A stretch of 64,000 nucleotides of DNA from JBHENC01 sp051000345. GTDB lineage: Bacteria; Acidobacteriota; Blastocatellia; Pyrinomonadales; Pyrinomonadaceae. This document shows, in pieces, positions 35,268 through 44,303 of this stretch (its first letter is position 1; each line of letters opens with the position of its first letter). The translations under genes were made by a program, and so were the position numbers. The notes under the pieces are model-generated. The model made no database searches and was not told the origin of the DNA. It saw only the letters and a list, made by a program, of their open reading frames with translations. The stretch covers positions 1-64,000 of the forward strand of contig JBPCOJ010000038.1 in NCBI GenBank assembly GCA_051000345.1. Direction: 5' to 3'.

Positions 35268-35672
35268 TTAAAATTTATTTATCGTCACAAAGTGAGCGTT
35301 ATCTTCATCGAGGCGGCGAAACAAACCTTGGGCGATGATCTCGGCGCGTGCCTTCGCTGTTTCAGCTAATCTACCGACAAATAATTTATCAACCGTATCT
35401 TTGAAAATCTCAATCCAACGCTCAAAGTGCTCTTTAAGTAATGGCGACTGTGCGCTTATCTTTTGATGCACAGCCAGCGGATTACCGTCATAGACGGGCT
35501 TGCCGAATAAAACCTTTTCCCAAAAATCAACAATTACAGGTAGATGAACCGTTAAATCCAACTTCACGATTTTGGTGAAGAAGAAGCCGATTTTTTCATC
35601 ATGGATCGCATCCGAATAAAAACTCTCTAGCAGCCGCATCAGATCGTCACGATTTGCAATGTCGGATTTCAT
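35268..35672 (-). CDS. Group III truncated haemoglobin
   Basis: A 134-residue 2-on-2 globin. Features are SFYSDAIHDEKIGFFFTKI near 17 (A to E helices), LPVIVDFWEKVLFG near 50, and the proximal-His region PLAVHQKISAQSPLLKEHFERW near 74, followed by ALGLFRRL-like IAQGLFRRLDEDN. Group III features are the short N-terminus and the lack of glycine motifs. It sits between sufS and sufU, close to both (9 and 4 bases). A role in protecting Fe-S assembly from oxygen or nitric oxide is inferred from that place. Confidence 0.85.
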   Translation of the reverse strand: MKSDIANRDDLMRLLESFYSDAIHDEKIGFFFTKIVKLDLTVHLPVIVDFWEKVLFGKPVYDGNPLAVHQKISAQSPLLKEHFERWIEIFKDTVDKLFVGRLAETAKARAEIIAQGLFRRLDEDNAHFVTINKF

Positions 35673-35681
35673 AACAAGCGT

Positions 35682-36974
35682 TTAATTGAAGACCTCAATA
35701 ACTTTTTCGACGGCACTTGCCAGAGCATCGACTTCCGTCTTCGTGTTATAGAAGGCGAATGAAGCGCGCGCTGTCGCGGGTACGTTCAAGCGCTTCATCA
35801 AAGGCTGCGCGCAGTGGTGTCCGGCGCGAATGGCGACGCCGTCTTGATCTAAAATTGTGCCGATGTCGTGTGGGTGAACATTCTCTATCACGAACGACAA
35901 CACGCTCGCTTTGTTACGCGCTGTGCCGATGAGTCGCACGCCTTCGATAGCGGAAAGCTTCGTCGTCGCATAACGCAGAAGTTCCGCTTCGTAAGCAACC
36001 GCCGCTTCGCGCCCGATAGTGTTCAAATAATCAATCGCCGCGCCGAGTCCGATCTGCGACGCGATGGCAGGAGTGCCCGCCTCAAACTTGTTCGGGAGAC
36101 CGGCATAAGTCGTTTTCTCAAAAGTGACGCTGCGAATCATGTCGCCGCCGCCTTGAAACGGATTCATCTTTTCCAATAATTCCGCTTTGCCGTAAACGAC
36201 GCCGCTGCCTGTGGGCGCAAACATTTTGTGGCCTGAGAAAATGTAAAAATCGCAATCCAAATCCTGCACGTCAATAGGCAGATGCGCCGCGCCCTGTGCG
36301 CCGTCAATCAAAACAGGCACGCCGTGTTTGTGCGCCGTTTGAATCATTTCTTTAATTGGATTGATTGTGCCGAGCGCGTTCGAGATGTGCGTCACGGCGA
36401 CGAGCTTAGTGTGCTCATTTAATAACGCTTCGTATTCGTCTTGAATGAGTTCGCCCGCGTCGTTCATCGGAATGACGCGAAGCACTGCGCCTTTTTCTTC
36501 GCAGAGCATTTGCCAAGGAACGATGTTGGCGTGATGCTCCATCGCGGAGATAATAATTTCGTCGCCCTCTTTGATGAACTTGCGCCCGTAGCCGTGCATC
36601 ACCAGATTAACGCCTTCGGTACAGCCGCGCACAAAAATACATTGCTTCGCATCCGGCGCATTGATAAAGCGCTTCACTTTTTCGCGCGCGCCTTCGTAAG
36701 CGTTCGTCGCGCGCTGGCTTAAATAATGCACGCCGCGATGAATGTTCGAGTGTTCTTCACGAAGATATTTGCTTCCGCGATCAACGACGACTTGCGGCAC
36801 TTGCGACGACGCGGCATTATCGAGATACACAAGCGGCTTGCCGTTGACGGTCTGCGTGAGCACAGGAAAATCTAAGCGTATGCGTTCGACATCCCACGCC
36901 GGAGTGCCTGTCGGCGGAGGTGGGGTTGCTGCGGCGCCGGATTCGACGGCGAGTATTTTTTCAGTGGCGATCAT
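35682..36974 (-). CDS. sufS: Cysteine desulfurase SufS
   Basis: Class II PLP cysteine desulfurase producing persulfide sulfur for Fe-S clusters. The 430-residue protein has LDNAASSQVPQVVVD near 50, ISAMEHHANIVPW near 142, DGAQGAAHLPIDVQDLDCDF near 223, the Schiff-base Lys in FSGHKMFAPTGSGVVYGK near 246 and the persulfide Cys in AIRAGHHCAQPLM near 383. A 20-residue N-terminal extension is rich in alanine and proline. It lies four bases after sufD in the operon. Confidence 0.95.
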   Translation of the reverse strand: MIATEKILAVESGAAATPPPPTGTPAWDVERIRLDFPVLTQTVNGKPLVYLDNAASSQVPQVVVDRGSKYLREEHSNIHRGVHYLSQRATNAYEGAREKVKRFINAPDAKQCIFVRGCTEGVNLVMHGYGRKFIKEGDEIIISAMEHHANIVPWQMLCEEKGAVLRVIPMNDAGELIQDEYEALLNEHTKLVAVTHISNALGTINPIKEMIQTAHKHGVPVLIDGAQGAAHLPIDVQDLDCDFYIFSGHKMFAPTGSGVVYGKAELLEKMNPFQGGGDMIRSVTFEKTTYAGLPNKFEAGTPAIASQIGLGAAIDYLNTIGREAAVAYEAELLRYATTKLSAIEGVRLIGTARNKASVLSFVIENVHPHDIGTILDQDGVAIRAGHHCAQPLMKRLNVPATARASFAFYNTKTEVDALASAVEKVIEVFN

Positions 36975-36978
36975 AACT

Positions 36979-38355
36979 TTACGCTAACGCTTCTTCCGGC
37001 GTTCCGAGACGCGCATGAAGGCGATGCAAGACCGTTTCATCCAATTGCGCTTTGATGGATTCAATCTTGATTTTATTGATTACTTCCTCGGCGAAACCAT
37101 ACGTCAAAAGATTTCTCGCAAGGTCAGAATGCAGGCCGCGACTAAGCAGATAAAAAAGTTCTTCTTCCTCTAGCTGCCCGACGGTCGCGCCGTGCGAGCA
37201 CTTCACGTCGTCCGCGTAAATCTCTAGCTGCGGTTTCGTATCGACGCGCGCTTCCGGTGAAAGCAATAAATTGCGGTTCGTTTGAAAAGCATTGGTTTGT
37301 TGCGCATCTACGCGAACGAAAATTTTGCCGTTAAAGACGGCGCGCGATTTGCCGTCGAGAATGCCTTTGTAAAGCTGGTGGCTGGTGCAGTGCGGCACGC
37401 GATGATCAATTATAGAATGCGTGTCCGTGTGCTGGCCTGTCGTGACGAGATACAATCCGTCAACGGCGCACTCCGAGCCTTCAGCGTCCAGCTTAACGAG
37501 TATGTCATGCCGCGAAAGCTCTGCGCCGAGCGTGATCGTCGTCGAATTGAAACGGCTGTCGCGTCCTAATTCGGCGTTGGTCGCGGCAATATGAAAGCTT
37601 TGCGCGCTCTCGCGCTGCACTTTATAATGTTCGAGGCGCGCATTGTCTTCAACGAAGATTTCGACGACGGCATTCGTCAGATAAACGCCGTCCTGAGCGC
37701 TTGCGTAAGATTCGATGACTGTCGCCGCGCTTCCCTTTTCGGCAACGATAACGACGCGCGGGAAAGACGCTTGCAGCGCATCATCGCCCTTTATATCGGA
37801 GAGAAAAAGTAAATGTATGGGCGCACCCACTTGCGCGTCTTTCGGGATGCGCAAGTACGCGCCATTCTCTATAAAAGCCGTGTTGAGAGCGGTAAAAGGA
37901 TTCGCATTATAATCGGCCTGCCGCGCAAGTCGCTCGCGCAAAACAATCTGGTGCGTTTCGTTTTCCAGCGCTTCCGCAAGGCTCATTGCAACAATGCCCT
38001 GCGGCAAATCGCCGAGCGAAGAAAGCGCGGTTTGAAAGACTCCGTTGACGAAAACCATCTGGCTGTCGCGCGCTTCCGGGCAAGCGTATTGCTCGATTGC
38101 CGTGCTGTTTGCACGCGCCGATTCTTCGTTGCCGGAAACAGTTTGAGCAAACTTCGTCTTAGCAATCTGCGCGATGTTCGTGTATTTCCATTCTTCATCG
38201 CGCGTTGTCGGAAACCCTGTTTGCTCGAAACGATCAAAGGCGTTTTCGCGTAAACGATTAATCCATGCCGCACTGCCGCGCGCTTCCGCACGCTGCTGAA
38301 GCGACTGAAACGCCGCGACGTAAGAAACGCTTTCCTTCATGGCTCGAGTTGACAT
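36979..38355 (-). CDS. sufD: SufD, Fe-S assembly complex subunit
   Basis: Forms the SufBC2D scaffold complex. The 458-residue protein has the helical N-terminus with FPTTRDEEWKYTNI near 50 and a right-handed beta-helix core; the conserved C-terminal block has DVKCSHGATVGQLEEEELFYLLSRG near 385-410 and a Glu-rich helix. It overlaps no neighbour, being nine bases from sufC and four from sufS. Assignment as SufD rather than a second SufB follows from length and the shorter core. Confidence 0.93.
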   Translation of the reverse strand: MSTRAMKESVSYVAAFQSLQQRAEARGSAAWINRLRENAFDRFEQTGFPTTRDEEWKYTNIAQIAKTKFAQTVSGNEESARANSTAIEQYACPEARDSQMVFVNGVFQTALSSLGDLPQGIVAMSLAEALENETHQIVLRERLARQADYNANPFTALNTAFIENGAYLRIPKDAQVGAPIHLLFLSDIKGDDALQASFPRVVIVAEKGSAATVIESYASAQDGVYLTNAVVEIFVEDNARLEHYKVQRESAQSFHIAATNAELGRDSRFNSTTITLGAELSRHDILVKLDAEGSECAVDGLYLVTTGQHTDTHSIIDHRVPHCTSHQLYKGILDGKSRAVFNGKIFVRVDAQQTNAFQTNRNLLLSPEARVDTKPQLEIYADDVKCSHGATVGQLEEEELFYLLSRGLHSDLARNLLTYGFAEEVINKIKIESIKAQLDETVLHRLHARLGTPEEALA

Positions 38356-38364
38356 CTTTCTCGC

Positions 38365-39156
38365 TTATCCCTGCTGCGCCGCAGTTGCCGCGCCGCTTAC
38401 GCTTTCAGGCGCGCCCGTGCCTTTGATCCAATCGTAGCCTTTTTCTTCCAACTCTAAAGCCAATTCCTTGCCACCGGATTTGACGATGCGCCCGCCCGAT
38501 AAGACATGCACATAATCCGGCACGATGTAATTCAAGAGACGTTGATAGTGTGTTACGAGCACAATGGCGTTGTCTTTCGTGCGCAGTTTATTAACGCCTT
38601 CGGAGACGATGCGAAGCGCGTCTATGTCGAGGCCGGAATCCGTTTCGTCCAGCACGGCGAGTTTCGGTTGGAGCACGGCCATCTGCAAAATCTCGTTGCG
38701 CTTTTTCTCGCCGCCCGAAAAGCCTTCGTTGACCGAACGCGACATCAAACCGGCGTCCATTTCCACAACCTGCGCGCGCTCCGCGAGTAAATCCTTGAAC
38801 TCGAGCGGGTCTAATTCCTCTTCGCCGAGATGCTTGCGCTTTTCGTTGTAGGCGAGCCGCATAAACTGCGAGTTCGAGACGCCCGGCACTTCAACCGGAT
38901 ATTGAAAGGCGAGGAAAACTCCTTCGCGCGCGCGCTCGTCAGGCGAAAGTTCGAGCAGATTCTTGCCTTCAAATAGCACTTCGCCGCTTGTGACTTCGTA
39001 AGACGGATGTCCCGCCAGAATTTTGGCGAGCGTGGATTTGCCGGAACCGTTCGGCCCCATGATCGCGTGAATTTCGCCTTTGTTAATCGACAGGCTGATG
39101 CCCTTCAGAATCTCATTGCCGTCAACCGTCGCATGTAAATCTCGTATCTCTAACAC
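38365..39156 (-). CDS. sufC: SufC, Fe-S assembly ATPase
   Basis: ABC-type ATPase without membrane domain that drives SufBC2D. The 263-residue protein has Walker A GPNGSGKSTLAKIL near 35, the Q-loop FLAFQYPVEVPG near 92, the modified signature SGGEKKRNEI near 149 and Walker B LAVLDETDSGLDIDAL near 168. All are standard for SufC. The gap to sufB upstream (about 95 bases) holds a heptamer hairpin repeat. Confidence 0.95.
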   Translation of the reverse strand: MLEIRDLHATVDGNEILKGISLSINKGEIHAIMGPNGSGKSTLAKILAGHPSYEVTSGEVLFEGKNLLELSPDERAREGVFLAFQYPVEVPGVSNSQFMRLAYNEKRKHLGEEELDPLEFKDLLAERAQVVEMDAGLMSRSVNEGFSGGEKKRNEILQMAVLQPKLAVLDETDSGLDIDALRIVSEGVNKLRTKDNAIVLVTHYQRLLNYIVPDYVHVLSGGRIVKSGGKELALELEEKGYDWIKGTGAPESVSGAATAAQQG

Positions 39157-39177
39157 TATGGTTTCTCTCCAGAGTTG

Positions 39178-39249
39178 TCAGTGAGCAGTGAACGGTGGTC
39201 AGTAAAAATTACTTGTACTGACCACCGTTCACCGTCCACTATTCACTAA
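39178..39249. repeat. Heptamer hairpin repeat between sufB and sufC
   Basis: The left arm GTCAGTG AGCAGTG AACGGTG GTCAGTA is built of seven-base units. Its last 17 bases (39188-39204) are the perfect reverse complement of 39216-39232, giving a stable hairpin with an 11-base loop; weaker pairing continues outward to about 39246. It sits inside the suf operon between two co-oriented genes and could slow RNA decay or adjust transcription. Confidence 0.75.
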
Positions 39250-40686
39250 TTATCCAACACTGCCTTCGAGTTTTAGCCCGAGCAGTCGCTGCGCTTCGAC
39301 GGCGAATTCCATCGGCAGTTCGCGGAAGACTTCCTTGCAGAAGCCGTTGATGATGAGCGATACGGCGTCTTCGTGCGAAAGGCCGCGCTGCATCAAGTAA
39401 AACAATTGATCTTCGCTGATGCGTGACGTGGACGCTTCGTGTTCGACCTTCGATGAATTGTTCATCACTTCGATGTACGGAAACGTATTTGCGCCGCAAG
39501 TCGAGCCGATCAGCATCGAATCGCACTGCGTATAATTGCGCGCGCCTTCCGCCTTCGGCATTACTTTGACGAGGCCGCGATAAGAATTATTCGACTTGCC
39601 CGCCGAAATGCCTTTCGAGACAATCGTCGAGCGCGTGTTCTTGCCCAAGTGAATCATCTTCGTGCCGGTATCGGCCTGTTGCGCGTGATTGGTTAAAGCG
39701 ACGGAATAAAATTCGCCGATTGAATTGTCGCCCTGCAAAATGCACGAAGGATATTTCCAAGTAATCGCCGAGCCTGTTTCAACCTGCGTCCAAGAAATCT
39801 TGGAATTCTTACCGGCGCACTTGCCGCGTTTGGTGACGAAGTTATAAATGCCGCCTTTGCCTTCTTCGTCGCCCGCGTACCAATTCTGCACCGTCGAATA
39901 TTTGATCTGCGCATTATCGAGCGCGATGAGTTCGACGACTGCCGCGTGCAATTGATTCTTATCGAACTTCGGCGCGGTGCAGCCTTCCAAATAAGAGACG
40001 TGCGAATTTTCTTCGGCGATGATGAGCGTGCGCTCAAACTGTCCAGATTCAGAATTGTTGATGCGGAAATAAGTCGATAAATCCATCGGGCAGCGCACGC
40101 CTTTAGGGATAAAAACGAACGAGCCATCCGTGAAGACAGCGCTGTTCAAGGCTGCGAAGTAATTATCGTTTGCCGGAACGACCGAGCCTAAATACTTCTT
40201 GATGAGTTCGGGATGCTCCAGCACCGCTTCCGAGAACGAGCAAAAAATCACGCCATGCTTGCGCAGCTTTTCTTTGTAAGTGGTAGCGACGGACACCGAA
40301 TCGAACACGGCATCGACGGCGACGTTCGCTAATTGCTTTTGCTCGTTCAAGGGAATGCCGAGTTTCTCGAAGGTGCGCAAAAGTTCAGGATCGACTTCGT
40401 CCAGGCTCGCTTTTTTCTCTTTCTGCTTCGGCGCGCTGTAATAAATGATGTCCTGATAATCTACTTTCGGATACTTCAAATTCGCCCAGTAGTTCGGCTC
40501 GTCCATCGTCAGCCAGTGGCGATAGGCTTTGAGACGAAATTGCAACAGCCAGTCCGGTTCATTCTTTTTCGCGGAAATCAAACGCACGGTTTCTTCGGTT
40601 AATCCGCGCGGAATCATGTCCGACTCGATGTCCGTGACGAAACCGTATTTGTATTCCTGATTGGCAAGTACCTCAATGGTGCTCAT
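39250..40686 (-). CDS. sufB: SufB, Fe-S assembly scaffold subunit
   Basis: Main scaffold of SufBC2D on which Fe-S clusters form. The 478-residue protein shows the N-terminal EYKYGFVTDIESDMIPRGL, the DGSFVFIPKGVRCPMDLSTY segment near 200, YLEGCTAPKFD near 245, the KRGKCAGKNSKISWTQVETGS region and the C-terminal MQRGLSHEDAVSLIINGFC. The conserved Cys and Glu residues of sulfur transfer are in place. It follows rrf2 by about 85 bases with no promoter seen between, so co-transcription is likely. Confidence 0.96.
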   Translation of the reverse strand: MSTIEVLANQEYKYGFVTDIESDMIPRGLTEETVRLISAKKNEPDWLLQFRLKAYRHWLTMDEPNYWANLKYPKVDYQDIIYYSAPKQKEKKASLDEVDPELLRTFEKLGIPLNEQKQLANVAVDAVFDSVSVATTYKEKLRKHGVIFCSFSEAVLEHPELIKKYLGSVVPANDNYFAALNSAVFTDGSFVFIPKGVRCPMDLSTYFRINNSESGQFERTLIIAEENSHVSYLEGCTAPKFDKNQLHAAVVELIALDNAQIKYSTVQNWYAGDEEGKGGIYNFVTKRGKCAGKNSKISWTQVETGSAITWKYPSCILQGDNSIGEFYSVALTNHAQQADTGTKMIHLGKNTRSTIVSKGISAGKSNNSYRGLVKVMPKAEGARNYTQCDSMLIGSTCGANTFPYIEVMNNSSKVEHEASTSRISEDQLFYLMQRGLSHEDAVSLIINGFCKEVFRELPMEFAVEAQRLLGLKLEGSVG

Positions 40687-40770
40687 AACTGTTTTGCGCT
40701 TTCCTTTTCAACTAAATCTTCGTTTGAAATTTTGTTCGACTCAACGCTCGCTCGAAATTCTCAAGTTTCC

Positions 40771-41262
40771 TCAAAGCCGTTTCGCGGCGGGCTGTGAAGC
40801 ATTCGACGCGGCAAGTTTCTGTATCTGATGAAGCATTGCGCCGACGTTCGCTTCCGTGCCGACAAGCTGCGCGAGCGTAACGCCGTAAAGCGCCGCCTGC
40901 ACGACTTCATGTAAATTGACGATCACGGAACGTATGCCGCAATCGCCTTTGTGAACGCATGTGTCGAGCACGCCCGCGTAAGAATCGCAGTGTCCTGCCA
41001 CTTCATCATCGTCCAGCACTTTGATAATCTCGCTCAAGCGAATTTCCGAAGCCGGGCGCGCCAGACGATACCCGCCGCGCGTGCCTCTGAGCGACTGCAC
41101 AAGCCCAGCCTTGTTAAGCAGCCAGAGCAGCTTGCCCGCGTTGGCGACGGAGATGCCTTCGCGCTCGGCAATCTGCGCCAGCGACAGCGATTCGCCCTCG
41201 CTCAATTGAGCCAGTTGCAGTAAACAACGCAGCCCGTATTCTTCCTGTGCAGAGACTTTCAT
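40771..41262 (-). CDS. Rrf2-family Fe-S regulator of the SUF operon
   Basis: A 163-residue winged-helix regulator of the IscR/SufR-like Rrf2 family. The helix-turn-helix covers LSLAQIAEREGISVANAGKL near 27 and the wing RGTRGGYRLARP near 60. Three cysteines, 92, 102 and 108, in CDSYAGVLDTCVHKGDC can carry an Fe-S cluster, so the protein can sense cluster supply. It heads the suf operon and a palindrome lies next to its own promoter, which suggests autoregulation. Gene name iscR or sufR is not certain. Confidence 0.9.
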   Translation of the reverse strand: MKVSAQEEYGLRCLLQLAQLSEGESLSLAQIAEREGISVANAGKLLWLLNKAGLVQSLRGTRGGYRLARPASEIRLSEIIKVLDDDEVAGHCDSYAGVLDTCVHKGDCGIRSVIVNLHEVVQAALYGVTLAQLVGTEANVGAMLHQIQKLAASNASQPAAKRL

Positions 41263-41288
41263 TCGGCTTCTGCTTTCATTGAATTCGA

Positions 41289-41306
41289 CTTAACGAATCG
41301 GTTAAG
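41289..41306. promoter_or_regulatory. Palindromic operator at the rrf2-suf transcription start
   Basis: CTTAACGAATCGGTTAAG has perfect six-base arms (CTTAAC/GTTAAG) around six bases. It lies directly downstream of the -10 box at 41313-41318, covering the predicted first transcribed bases. A repressor bound here would block the suf promoter. Binding by the encoded Rrf2 protein is an inference from position. Confidence 0.55.
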
Positions 41307-41312
41307 AAAGCT

Positions 41313-41341
41313 ATTGTAAACATACCTTACTATTAAGTCAA
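41313..41341 (-). promoter_or_regulatory. Promoter of the rrf2-suf operon
   Basis: On the minus strand TTGACT (41336-41341), a 17-base spacer and TACAAT (41313-41318) form a near-consensus sigma70 promoter. The start is predicted near 41306 and the leader would be about 45 bases to the rrf2 ATG. No other promoter of this quality is seen before sufB, so this one probably serves all seven genes. Confidence 0.75.
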
Positions 41342-41498
41342 GATTCCAAGCGCTTGAAAATAAAGATGATAAGGCTACTCTAGGCAGAGGCAAATACTTA
41401 AGAAAACTGGATTGTCTTAGTAGCAAGGGCTTCTTTCTGCCCGCTTGTTTACATAAATGAGTTGCAGGGACAAGCCGCTGCCCGACACAAGAACAAAC

Positions 41499-42755
41499 TC
41501 ACAGCGCGAAGTTGAAACTGATAAAGCCTGCGACGCGCGTCGGTTGACCGTCAACGAGCGTCGGGCGAAATTTCCAACGGCGCGCGGCTTCCTGCGCAGA
41601 CAATCTTAGTAACTGCGGCCCGTTGGTGCGCTCCACGCTCGTCACAGCGCCTTTTTCATCCACCACCAGATAAACCGTCACGACGCCTGCGACGCGTGCG
41701 CTTTTCGCCGTCGGCGGATACGAGGGCGAGACCTTTTGCGTTGCGTTGTCAATCAGCGACCCGACATTCAGCAGCCCGTTCGGATTAGCGGCGGCAGTTT
41801 GCCTTGCAGCCGTAGACGAAGCATCTCTCGACGTTGAAGAAGCGGCAGCGTCACCTTTCGTTTTGGTAGCTGTTGTGTTAGAGCGGCTTGCGGTGGAACG
41901 CGTATTAGAGTTTGGAGAAGCAGCGGCACGGCTGCCTTTGTTATCGCTCGCTGTAATTTGATTGTTGACACTGGGGACAACATTATCGGCGGCGGCAGAG
42001 GAAGTGCGCGGCATCGCTCCGCGTGAGGTCGCAACGCGTGTTTCATTAGCGGCGAGTTTCTGGCGCGCTTCTGCAAACTCGCGCTGCCATTGAGAGCGCT
42101 CGCGTTCGTTGCGCGCTAATGATCCGCGCACGCTCGATACGTCTTCGAGAAGCGCGACGGAATCATTACTTTTTGGGTCTTCGCTGCTGATGTTTTTGGC
42201 TTGGTCGGCGACGCGTTCGAGCAGCAAGCGCAGCCGGTCAAGATCATTAACGGCTTCGGGCGGCAATTCTTTGTCGGCGACGTTAATGCCAAACTCACGA
42301 TAGCGTTCGAGATGCGCGCGCGCGCCGTTGACGGTTTGCCCTGCGAGCGCAAAATAAGAGCGCGTGGAATTTTCGTCTTGCGCCACACGCGCCTTGTATG
42401 TGCCGTCGAGCACCGCTCCGGCGCGCGTGTAATCTCCCTGTTCGAGATAAATGCCCATCAGCATAATGCGCGCAACATCTCTAATGGATGAATCCGTCGC
42501 TGCGCTGTGGATCGCGTCAAGCTCCGTCGCGGCGGCAGCCAGATCGTGCGCGGCGGCTAAGGCACGGGCGCGCGCAACGCGACGCTGCATCGCGTCGGCG
42601 GAGGTCGGCACAACAACAGCAGATTGCGCGCCGACGCTTGCGGTACTTGCTAAGAGAAAAGCGCCCGATAAAAATGCGGCTTTACCACCTCGCAGAGAGG
42701 CGTGCAGAATATTTTCTTTCTTCACTCGTGCAAACTCCGTGAATGTCGAAGACAA
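41499..42755 (-). CDS. Exported protein with C-terminal TonB-like domain
   Basis: A 418-residue protein. A hydrophobic stretch near residues 25-43 (AAFLSGAFLLASTASVGAQ) looks like a signal peptide with a long charged lead. A helical, TPR-like part (residues 50-190) and a coiled, Ser/Ala/Thr-rich linker follow. The last 90 residues are a TonB C-terminal fold: PSYPPTAKSARVAGVVTVYL, VDEKGAVTSVERTNG and AARRWKFRPTLVDGQP. Such free TonB-domain proteins are common in Acidobacteriota; interaction with an outer-membrane receptor is inferred. Confidence 0.78.
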   Translation of the reverse strand: MSSTFTEFARVKKENILHASLRGGKAAFLSGAFLLASTASVGAQSAVVVPTSADAMQRRVARARALAAAHDLAAAATELDAIHSAATDSSIRDVARIMLMGIYLEQGDYTRAGAVLDGTYKARVAQDENSTRSYFALAGQTVNGARAHLERYREFGINVADKELPPEAVNDLDRLRLLLERVADQAKNISSEDPKSNDSVALLEDVSSVRGSLARNERERSQWQREFAEARQKLAANETRVATSRGAMPRTSSAAADNVVPSVNNQITASDNKGSRAAASPNSNTRSTASRSNTTATKTKGDAAASSTSRDASSTAARQTAAANPNGLLNVGSLIDNATQKVSPSYPPTAKSARVAGVVTVYLVVDEKGAVTSVERTNGPQLLRLSAQEAARRWKFRPTLVDGQPTRVAGFISFNFAL

Positions 42756-42784
42756 GAATGTGAGAGATTCTTGCGCCCCGTTTT

Positions 42785-42813
42785 ATTATAGCTAACCTAT
42801 AAAGCTATTATGA
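42785..42813 (-). promoter_or_regulatory. Possible promoter of the TonB-like gene
   Basis: On the minus strand a perfect TATAAT lies at 42785-42790, about 30 bases before the gene. The matching -35 region (TCATAA at 17-base spacing, 42808-42813) is poor. An inverted repeat with six-base arms, ATAGCT (42788-42793) and AGCTAT (42803-42808), overlaps the spacer and might be an operator. Only the -10 is convincing. Confidence 0.3.
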
Positions 42814-42853
42814 CCCTTCGACACGCTTGCAATCAAGTCGCAGCAAAGCGTTT

Positions 42854-44293
42854 TTAATTCTGCGCGCTCGTCGCGGCGAGACTTTTGACGATACGCTCGC
42901 GGTACAATAGAGCGCGCCGCTTCGCATCTTCTTCGTCGAGCGTCAAAAGTTTACGGTCACGCATCACGACGCGCCCATCTATTATCACGGTTCGCACGTC
43001 CGCCGCCTTCGTCGCATACACAAGCTCGGAATAAATGTTGTAACTGGGCGTTTGGTGCAGCGCGTTCAAATCGACAAGCACGATGTCGGCGCGCTTGCCA
43101 GCTTCGAGTGAGCCGATGAAGCGTTCCATGTGGAGCGCGCGTGCGCCGCGCAAGGTCGCCATCTCGAAAGCTTCGCGCGCCGTCACGACTTTCGGATCGA
43201 GCGTCACGACTTTGTGAAGCTTCGCCGCCGTATCCATTTCTTCCCACATATCCAGATCGTTATTCGACGCCGCGCCGTCCGTGCCGAGTCCGAGTCGCAC
43301 GTCTGCGGCGAGCATTTGCGGGACGGGCGCAACGCCCGAAGCGAGTTTCATGTTTGACTGCGGATTATGAACAACACCGACGCCGAACTTTTGCAGCAAC
43401 CGAATTTCATCCGCGCTTGCATAAATGACATGCGCGGCGACAACGCGATCATTCAAGAAACCAATGCGCGCCAGATACGCAACGGGCGATGCGCCGTGAT
43501 CTTTAATGATGTCCGCGACTTCCTTGCGCGTCTCCGCAACGTGAATCACGATGGGCGCATTCGTGCGATCCGAAAGAGCGCGCACGGCCTTTAAGTGTTC
43601 TTCGGAAACAGTGTAGGGCGCGTGCGGCGCAATCGCCGGAGTAATGAGCGAATGATTGCGCCACTTGTTGATGAAGCGCTCCGTATACGCCATCGCTTCG
43701 GCATTCGTTTTGTTATCCGGGACGGGAAAATCAATGACGGTTTCGCCGAGCAGAGCGCGCACGCCCGCCTTCGCCGTTTCGTCTGCAACCGCGTCCTCGA
43801 AGTAATACATATCGCAGTAGGTCGTCGTGCCGCCGCGAATCATTTCGGCGAGGCCGAGCTTTGTTCCGGCGCGCACGAAATCTTCTGTGACGTTTTTCGC
43901 TTCTGCCGGAAAAATGTATTTCGTTAGCCACTCCTGCAAATCCAGATCGTCCGCGAGGCCGCGAAACAACGTCATAGGAATGTGCGTGTGGCCGTTGATG
44001 AGACCGGGAACGACGGCACGCCCGCGTGCGTCAATCGTTTCCCGCGCCGCGTACTTGGCTTCGATTTCCGCGCGCGCGCCGACGGCGACAACGCGCCCGT
44101 TTTGGACGGCAATCGCGCCATCTTCGATTACACGCCGCGACGCGTCCATCGTCACAACTGTGCCGCCGCTCACCAATGTGTCAACGCGTGTGCGCGCGGA
44201 CTGCGCCGCCGGAGCGAGCGAAGCCGAATGGATCAGCGTCAGCAAAATTGCCGCCGCCGCTCGTAAGTGTTTTAACATGCCGGATAACATCAC
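42854..44293 (-). CDS. Exported MtaD-like amidohydrolase (adenosine-derivative deaminase family)
   Basis: A 479-residue metal-dependent hydrolase. After a signal peptide (AAAAILLTLIHSASLAPAAQS) comes the metal site GLINGHTHIPMTLFRG near 96, the HVAETRKEV helix near 250, VAAHVIYAS near 280, and LGLGTDGAASNNDLDMWEEM in two parts near 330, the signature of 5-methylthioadenosine/S-adenosylhomocysteine deaminases and related chlorohydrolases. The signal peptide implies periplasmic action, unusual for MtaD. ATG at 44278 may be the true start. Its neighbours handle nucleosides, so deamination of extracellular nucleosides or bases fits. Confidence 0.85.
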   Translation of the reverse strand: MMLSGMLKHLRAAAAILLTLIHSASLAPAAQSARTRVDTLVSGGTVVTMDASRRVIEDGAIAVQNGRVVAVGARAEIEAKYAARETIDARGRAVVPGLINGHTHIPMTLFRGLADDLDLQEWLTKYIFPAEAKNVTEDFVRAGTKLGLAEMIRGGTTTYCDMYYFEDAVADETAKAGVRALLGETVIDFPVPDNKTNAEAMAYTERFINKWRNHSLITPAIAPHAPYTVSEEHLKAVRALSDRTNAPIVIHVAETRKEVADIIKDHGASPVAYLARIGFLNDRVVAAHVIYASADEIRLLQKFGVGVVHNPQSNMKLASGVAPVPQMLAADVRLGLGTDGAASNNDLDMWEEMDTAAKLHKVVTLDPKVVTAREAFEMATLRGARALHMERFIGSLEAGKRADIVLVDLNALHQTPSYNIYSELVYATKAADVRTVIIDGRVVMRDRKLLTLDEEDAKRRALLYRERIVKSLAATSAQN

Positions 44294-44303
44294 GTTTCGT
44301 AAT

